Program-made: the position numbers and the translations under genes | Assembly: GCA_038049695.1 (NCBI GenBank) | Contig: CP142456.1 | Span: 21,672,501 to 21,736,500 of the forward strand | From: Cinnamomum chago | Lineage: Eukaryota; Streptophyta; Magnoliopsida; Laurales; Lauraceae | Direction: 5' to 3' | Length of the DNA stretch: 64,000 bases | The notes under the pieces: model-generated | Told to the model about the DNA's origin: nothing | Database searches by the model: none | What the model saw: the letters and a program-made list of their open reading frames with translations, nothing else | In this document: positions 57,951-64,000 of the stretch, in pieces | Layout: each line of letters starts with the position of its first letter | Position numbering within the stretch: position 1 is the stretch's first letter

Positions 57951-58223
57951 TGTAGTGGAGAGATATGTATTAATGGGTTAAGGAATCAATAAGAAGGGAT
58001 TACGATTTTGAAATTTAAATGACCAACTTACAAAAAAGTTAGTTAAGGAGTTCGTTTCGTGGGTGGGCAGCAGAGGAAATACATTCCACTCATTTTATAT
58101 AAATTTTCATATTATTACAAATTATCCCGTTTCCTTGTGTGGGACCCACTCTGGATTGGCAGTCGGCCAACATTTAAGTCCAAAGCACTCACAATAAACG
58201 CCCCTAGGAAGATTGAATCAAGA

Positions 58224-58926
58224 AGTTTTTGTATTACCCTCTAATGTTTACATAATTTGTAAATAAGTCTCTATGATTTTAGTATATATGCAAATATCTC
58301 CATTTTTTGTATTTTAGTACCTTCCATGTCCCCAAAATCAGTAGTCCTAGCCATACCCGACAACCACCAAAAGATTTGTGTTTAATTTTTAGAAAAAATG
58401 ACACATTTGCGCAACATCTATTAAATGAAAATGACTGTTATTATCTACAAAAATACCATTATTTCATCCCAACTCCCATTGGTCTCTCTCAATAACTCTA
58501 TGATGCACATGAAGCCTAATCATGTATTTTGAAGCTTTCATCAATCCAATTGTGGGTTCATGAATTGTGTCAATTTCTTTAATTCTGAGTACAGATTATG
58601 ATCAACTTGGATTTAATGAAATAGGCCCCACATATTGATAAAATCAGATTTACTTAGGGTTACTACCTCCCACTAAATGTACCATAGTAGCTGTCAATGC
58701 TACAAGTTTTGGAGAGAAATAAATCCATGCTTATAGAATTATGCATATAGGAATAAAGAGATGACCAAAAGTGTCATTTTACTATAAAAATGGTGGTGGT
58801 TGTAAGGCTACTAATTTTGTAACATGGAAGGTATTAAAATGAAAAGCTAGAGGGGTACATGCAAATACTAAAACTACATCAGCCTTTTTACAAATGATTG
58901 AAACCTTAGGAGAGTATATAAAGAAA
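58224..58926. mobile_element. Foldback element with about 130-bp inverted arms
   Basis: The left arm runs TATTACCCTCTAATGTTTAC, ATTTGTAAATAAG, TTTTAGTATATATGCAAAT, TTTTAGTACCTTCCATGT. The right arm carries the reverse complement with substitutions: ACATGGAAGGTATTAAAATG, GGGGTACATGCAAATACTAAAA, TACAAATGATTGAAACC, AGGAGAGTATATA. The centre (about 440 bp) has no coding sequence. Target duplication uncertain. Confidence 0.65.
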
Positions 58927-59227
58927 TTCTTAGAATAAAACATTCTAGATTTTGAATAAAATGTTACAGCAAAATTCATACGTCTTATCCATATCGGGGC
59001 CATCTATTTAAAATTCAAACCGCTCATACACTATTGCTTATTATTTGATATTATAAAATTTCTTTCTAATATGTTTTGGGCCCAGAATAGGATTTAGAGA
59101 ATTTTACCCGAAAATTCATCTTAGACTCGTTAACGACCAAAAATGCCCTCATATCTTAATATAGACCATAGAGGACACCCTGCCAATTTTTTATCCTTTT
59201 TTTTTTTTTTTTTTTGCTTCTTCGTTG

Positions 59228-59366
59228 AGCAGCGATATCCCCTCTCAATCATGCATGAGTGGGCGGGGAAATCCCCGATCATCATGGTTAAAAAAAAATC
59301 AGATCGGCGAGGATATCCCTACCTAATTAAGTGTGGTAACTTTGTTGGGTGGGGATATCCCCCCTC
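59228..59366. repeat. GGGGATATCCCC-like iterons
   Basis: Four near-palindromic units at about 30-40-bp spacing: GCGATATCCCC, GCGGGGAAATCCCCG, GGCGAGGATATCCC, GTGGGGATATCCCCC, interleaved with TCAATCATG/TCATCATGG text. Confidence 0.5.
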
Positions 59367-59394
59367 AACACATGTTTTAGAAAAGAAGAGGAAA

Positions 59395-59592
59395 ATTTTA
59401 CAATTAATATTTTATTTTACATTTCACATTTCATATTCACACGCACACACATTCATATCCACATTTCACATTCCACGTTTCACATTCACATTTCACAATT
59501 CACATTCCACCTTTCACTTTCACATTCCATATTTTAAGTTACATCCAAAATTTCATATTTCACTTTTACACTTCACATTCAATTTCAATCAC
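59395..59592. repeat. TTCACA-type simple repeat
   Basis: About 200 bp of degenerate TTCACAT/CACATTC units. The open frames across it are Phe/His/Ser/Ile-rich artefacts. Confidence 0.7.
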
Positions 59593-60089
59593 AAAATTGT
59601 GCCCAAATAGACTTAACTCTTACCCAAAATATTATAATTAAATGTGTGATTTTTTCGGGGTGGCAGAAGTGGCATCTCAAGTGGACAATTTTCAATATGA
59701 TTGGACAGTCTAACTTCACCACCGAAAGACCCTTTGACTGATGTTGTTAATTAAAAAAAAGTATTTGATTGAATTTCTTAGGGTTTGGACTATAACTTGG
59801 GGATTTAGGAATTGAAATAAGGATTTAGGGATTAAAGGTTTAGAATTAGGTACTCACTTGAATCATCAAGACCCAATAATAAAATTACAAGCGACAACAA
59901 ATCTATTCATAAATCTACAAACTCCAACAAGTAGCATCCCATGAAGAATCCTATGTCTTAAGAATCAACAAGTCAATTTTCGCAAATATATAATAGACAT
60001 ATAAGAACCCATTTTCTTGCAAGATTTCTTTTTTTTATATATATAAAAATGGAAAATATCTTTCTAATCAAAAATAAAGATAGACATCT

Positions 60090-60091
<2 letters not shown>
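59593..60091. other. No gene recognised
   Basis: AT-rich DNA without recognised features, leading into a GA microsatellite. Confidence 0.4.

Positions 60092-60138
<47 letters not shown>
60092..60138. repeat. GA microsatellite
   Basis: About 23 GA dinucleotides without interruption. Confidence 0.9.
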
Positions 60139-60141
<3 letters not shown>

Positions 60142-60176
60142 ATGATGAGGATTTTAGGCCAACTAAGGATGAGTTA

Positions 60177-60996
60177 GATCACACGGTGCATCCTACTCAT
60201 GCAAGATAAGGGTTGCTACTATTCTTCAATTAGATCCTATTCTTTTGGATCTTGTACCCATGACTGCTACAATTTTGGGTTTAATTATAGCAACACTTTC
60301 CTTTCTTGTATAGGCAATTGTATCTATAAAAATAATGTACAAACACAGACACAATATTCAAGAAAGAAAGGAATTTTTTTTTTCTATAATCATTGTTCTC
60401 TCTTATCGTTTATGGTCAGATCACACGGTGCATCCTACTTATGCAAGATAAGGGTTGCTGACCATTAATCAATCAGATCCTATTCTTTTGGATCTTGTAC
60501 CCATGACTACTACAATTTTGGGTTTCATTACAGCAACAATTTCCCTTCTTGTATAAGCAATTGTATCTATAAATATAATGTACAAATGCACACACAATAT
60601 TCAAGAAAGAAAGAAAGAAAACAAATAATTTTCTATAGCCATTATTCTCTCTTATCGTTTATGGTCGGATCACACGGTGCATCCTACTCATGCAAGATAA
60701 GGGTTGCTGACCATTAATCAATCAGATCTTATTCTTTTGGATCTTGTACCCATGACTGCTATAATTTTGGATTTCATTACAGTAACACTTTTCCTTCTTG
60801 TATAGGCAATTGTGTATATAAATATAATGTACAAACACACACACAATATTCAAGAAAGAAAGAAAGGAAACAAATAATTTTCTATAGTCATTATTCTCTT
60901 TTATTGTTTATGGTCGGATCACACGGTGCATCCTACTCATGCAAGATAAGGTTTGCTAACCATTCTTCAATAAGATTCTATTCTTTTGGATCTTAT
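60177..60996. repeat. Tandem repeat, 242-250-bp unit, 3.3 copies
   Basis: Units begin GATCACACGGTGCATCCTAC at 60177, 60419, 60668 and 60917. Each contains CATGCAAGATAAGGGTTGC, ATTCTTTTGGATCTTGTACC, CTTCTTGTATAGGCAATTG, TATAAATATAATGTACAAA and CAATATTCAAGAAAGAAAG. Units are about 90% alike by eye. The fourth unit is cut at 60996 by the Copia LTR. Confidence 0.88.
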
Positions 60997-62683
60997 TGTT
61001 GGAAGTAGGTGGGCCTCTTGGATAGATTTTCAAAACTTTTGACCCACTTGACTCAGGGATCAAGTATCCATAAGGCCATAAACCATATCCAGAAGGCTAT
61101 AAAAGTCAATCCATGATCCATGTCCTCAATCTCAGCCATCATGATCAGCAAATAAACCTATCAAGAAGATAGAACAATAGCCAACAAGCATCCATAAAAT
61201 CTACAACATGCAAGGAAGTAGATTATACCTTTGAAGCTCGGTTGTGCTCTAATGGAGAAGTTGCGTATTTCTTTGATGATGAAACACTTTCACGTATCAA
61301 ATAAGAATCTCCAAGACCTTTTGATCTTCCACGCTATGACCCATTTATCAGATCTCTTTTCTCAAGAAAGTTGGTGGAAACCTCAAGAGAAATCCCTACT
61401 AGAAACTCCAAGGAACTAGAAAAGAAAGAGAGGAAGAAGAGTTATGCAAGAACTTGCAAAAAGGGGGGCTGGGCGTGCAATAATGGTTGTGGACGTCCAA
61501 GGGTATGTTTCCCCTTATAAAGCCCTGAAGCAACTTCCTCTCTAGCTCTCTTACTAATTAAATTAGAAGTCTCACTTCCACACAAATTAGTAACATAATA
61601 TTATCACTATTAGAAGTCCAACTTCAACTAGAAATAGTAACTTTCAAATTCCTTCCCTTTTGAGTTCAAGTAGGATTAGTATCTAATAACTTAGGCTAGC
61701 GTGGGGACCACTAGGGATTCCTTAGAAAGCTGGCTCCAACTGGGTCACCGCGACTCTACATCTCATGTACAATCCGGGCCCACAGTTAATTGCAAATAAT
61801 ACCACTATATAAATGCAATTGCACTCCGGTCTTAGGAGTAAATTACAATGAAGACCCAAAACTTCTCAATTACCACAAGCAGGCCCCTCAATCATTATCC
61901 ATGGATCAATTGGAATAAAAATCTATCCCATCCAATCTTAAATCCACATCTTATTATCCTTGAGCCCCAATTAATCACAGTGATCATCAGTACCATCCAA
62001 TTAGCTCTTAATCAAGATGGGTGCACACTTACTAATGACAAATCCATCAATTGGCACAAGGGGGTGATATCGATAGATTCCATCTGATCATTGGATGTTC
62101 CCATAGTCCTACTGCCACGTACCCAAGACACCGAGGTGTTAACCTACAGTTGGCCTCACTTATTGGTGACTCAAAGCAAATGAATAGATAGAAACTTGAG
62201 TTCATCAATGTTTCAGGATTGAGAGCCTATTGCTAGGGAATTATGAGAGCAGACCTTAAAATCGAGACAATATTCATAAGGTGCTTCTCATTGTCCTTCA
62301 ATACATCCAATGTACCAGGACTATAATCCAGAATCTTACATTCTAATGATCGAGAAAAATCACACTATCTCATAGTGATCAAAGTGCTGCAACCTTATCA
62401 GATGAGATGTCCAGTCTCATCACTGGTTGTGAAGATATTTTTAAGTATAAGATTTGTGACACATGTCTCATGTATGTGGATCTCATCCATATACATATAT
62501 CGCATCTAATCTACTAATGGGACCCGGTTCATCTCATAAACCATTATATCATATGTATTGGTCATGTGCATTAAGTAATAAATCACCATTCATCTCATGA
62601 AAGGAAAGCATAATTTTATTGATAAATAAAGAAATTAATCAATTTATTACATCAACTGATGGATTGAGACCATAAATCTAACA
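60997..62683 (-). repeat. Copia 3' LTR, 1,687 bp
   Basis: Opens TGTTGG and closes TAACA in the plus reading. Minus-strand TATATAGTGG near 61805 could be its TATA box. Confidence 0.85.
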
Positions 62684-64000
62684 ATCTCCCACTTGGGCTC
62701 AATGCCAATCAGGGCTGCATCTCATGCCCATCCCTTTTACATGTTGCTCAAAGACTTTGGTAGTCAAAGTCTTAGTAAAGGGATCTCCTATATTATCTGC
62801 AGAGTCTATCTAGGTGATAGCAGTATCACCTCTTTGCACAATCTCTCTGACCATGTGTTACTACCTTTGTACATGCTTTTGGCTCTTGGGTTCCTTGGAT
62901 TTATCGACTGCCCTACTGTTATTATAGTAAACTGTGAGCGGCTGTCCTGCCAATAGTACCGCTCCAAGTTCCATAAGAAATCTTTTGAGCCAATCTGCTT
63001 CTTTAGCTGCTTCTCAAGTAGCTACAGCATAAACACATACCCAGAAGTTAATTTCCTGGAATTCTTATCTAACATGAAGTCAGAATCTATGTAATCGACT
63101 GGAATCAGCTCATCACTGCCATAAATCAACATGTAATCTCTAGTCCTTCTTAAGTATTTGAGAATACATTTTACAACAGTCCAATGTTCAGGTCCTGGGT
63201 TAGACTGATATCTGCTGACTAGGCCTACTGCATGACAGATATCTAGTCTACTACATAGCATAGCATACATGAGGCTACCAACAGCTGAAGCGTATGGTAT
63301 CGACCTCATCTGCTCTTTTTCCTCAGGTGTCTTGGGACATTGATCTTTGGAAAGGTGCACTCCATGCCTGAAAGGTGTAATATCCTTCTTGGAGTCTTGC
63401 ATAGCAAACCGTACCAGTACCTTATCTATGTATGCAGCTTGGGATAAGCCAATCATCCTATTTTTTCGATCTCGATGGAGTTTGATCCCTAGGATGTAGC
63501 TAGCTTCTCCCAAGTCCTTCATATCAAAATTCTTTGCTAACCAAACTTTCACTATTGACAACATTCTCACGTCTTTCCCAAGGAATAGGATGTCATCAAC
63601 ATATAAAACCAGAAAGACTACCCTGTCACCTTCACTTTTCATGTACACACATGACTCATCCAGATTTTGACAAAAACCAAATGACTTGATTGCCTGGTCA
63701 AAACGGATGTTCCAGCTTCGGGATGCCTGCTTCAGTCCATAAATAAACTTCTGCAGCTTGCAAACTCTTTGCTCTTGGTTTGTATAGCTACGAAATCGTC
63801 TGGTTGCACCATATAGATGTCTTCCTCAAGATGACCGTTGAGAAACGCCGTCTTGACATCCATTTGCCAAATCTCGTAATCGAGATGAGCCGCAATGGAT
63901 AAGAGTGTCCAGATGGACCTGAACATGGCTACCGGAGAAAAGGTTTCCTCATAATCAATACCCTCTTTCTGAGTATACCCTTTCACAACAAGCTTGGCCT
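60997..64000 (-). mobile_element. Ty1/Copia element, runs off the window
   Basis: The 3' LTR (60997-62683) is in minus orientation, TGTTGGAAG...ATCTAACA, with the polypurine tract AAGTGGGAGAT beside it. Beyond it, on the minus strand, come RNase H/reverse transcriptase parts (about 63.0-64.0 kb): YVDDILFLG, MKDLGEASYILGIK, LSQAAYIDKVL, PYASAVGSLMYAM and [18 protein letters not shown]. The text fits the Tork/Angela group. Fossil with a few breaks in the visible part; the 5' half lies outside the window. Confidence 0.9.

Noticed and set aside
60177-60996. CRISPR-like or bacterial repeat array
   Set aside because: Units are 242-250 bp and contiguous without spacers in clearly plant nuclear DNA.

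Overview
This is nuclear DNA from a flowering plant, probably a woody species with a large, repeat-rich genome. The evidence is split genes with GT-AG introns, plant-specific families (BXL beta-xylosidase, LBD, phytocyanin, GW-rich silencing-type protein) and almost every class of plant transposable element. I cannot name the species. I see no intact host protein-coding gene. The only near-complete host gene is a dead beta-D-xylosidase; the other host sequences are fragments carried by DNA transposons.

Layout. 1-263: a short LTR between a polypurine tract and a primer-binding site. 1745-10521: CACTA-type material, made of a decayed TNP2-like transposase (minus strand), host-gene fragments in plus orientation (FCP1/CPL4-like phosphatase exon, GW/WG-repeat protein, first exon of a phytocyanin), then subterminal repeats and a CACTA terminus at 10521. 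10600-12880: a region full of ATGATATCAT-type palindromes. 15292-18470: a full-length but decayed RTE-clade LINE with an 18-bp target duplication. 19172-29751 (minus): a seven-exon BXL6/7-like beta-xylosidase pseudogene, hit by a Copia element (exon 1, next to the splice donor), a hAT MITE (exon 5), a Mutator-like foldback MITE (exon 7) and another Mutator-like MITE (intron 5). The Copia was itself hit by a 521-bp TRIM and by a foldback MITE. 30517-34552: two direct copies of a non-autonomous Helitron.

34930-53178: an old Tat-clade Gypsy element with matching 674-bp LTRs and a perfect 5-bp target duplication. It contains a solo LTR (36798-38247) and a very young Tekay/Del-type chromovirus (42952-52139). 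The Tat element also carries an antisense extra ORF. 53500-53775: a decayed second copy of the TRIM family. 53802-54911: a Pack-MULE with a perfect 9-bp target duplication carrying an LBD (LOB-domain) gene copy. 55169-57887: AT-rich DNA between two Helitron-like termini, including a tRNA-derived SINE. 58224-58926: a foldback element. 60177-60996: a 242-250-bp tandem array cut by a Copia element (60997 to the window end).

Several insertion boundaries could be set to the base by target-site duplications or by comparing paired LTRs. This gives a relative order: the xylosidase was hit by Copia, which was later hit by TRIM and foldback MITE; the Tat element is older than the Tekay inside it. Most interesting are the two gene-capture elements (CACTA-type and Pack-MULE), the TRIM family and the foldback MITE family with an exact empty site. 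I found no clear sign of a wholly new biological system.
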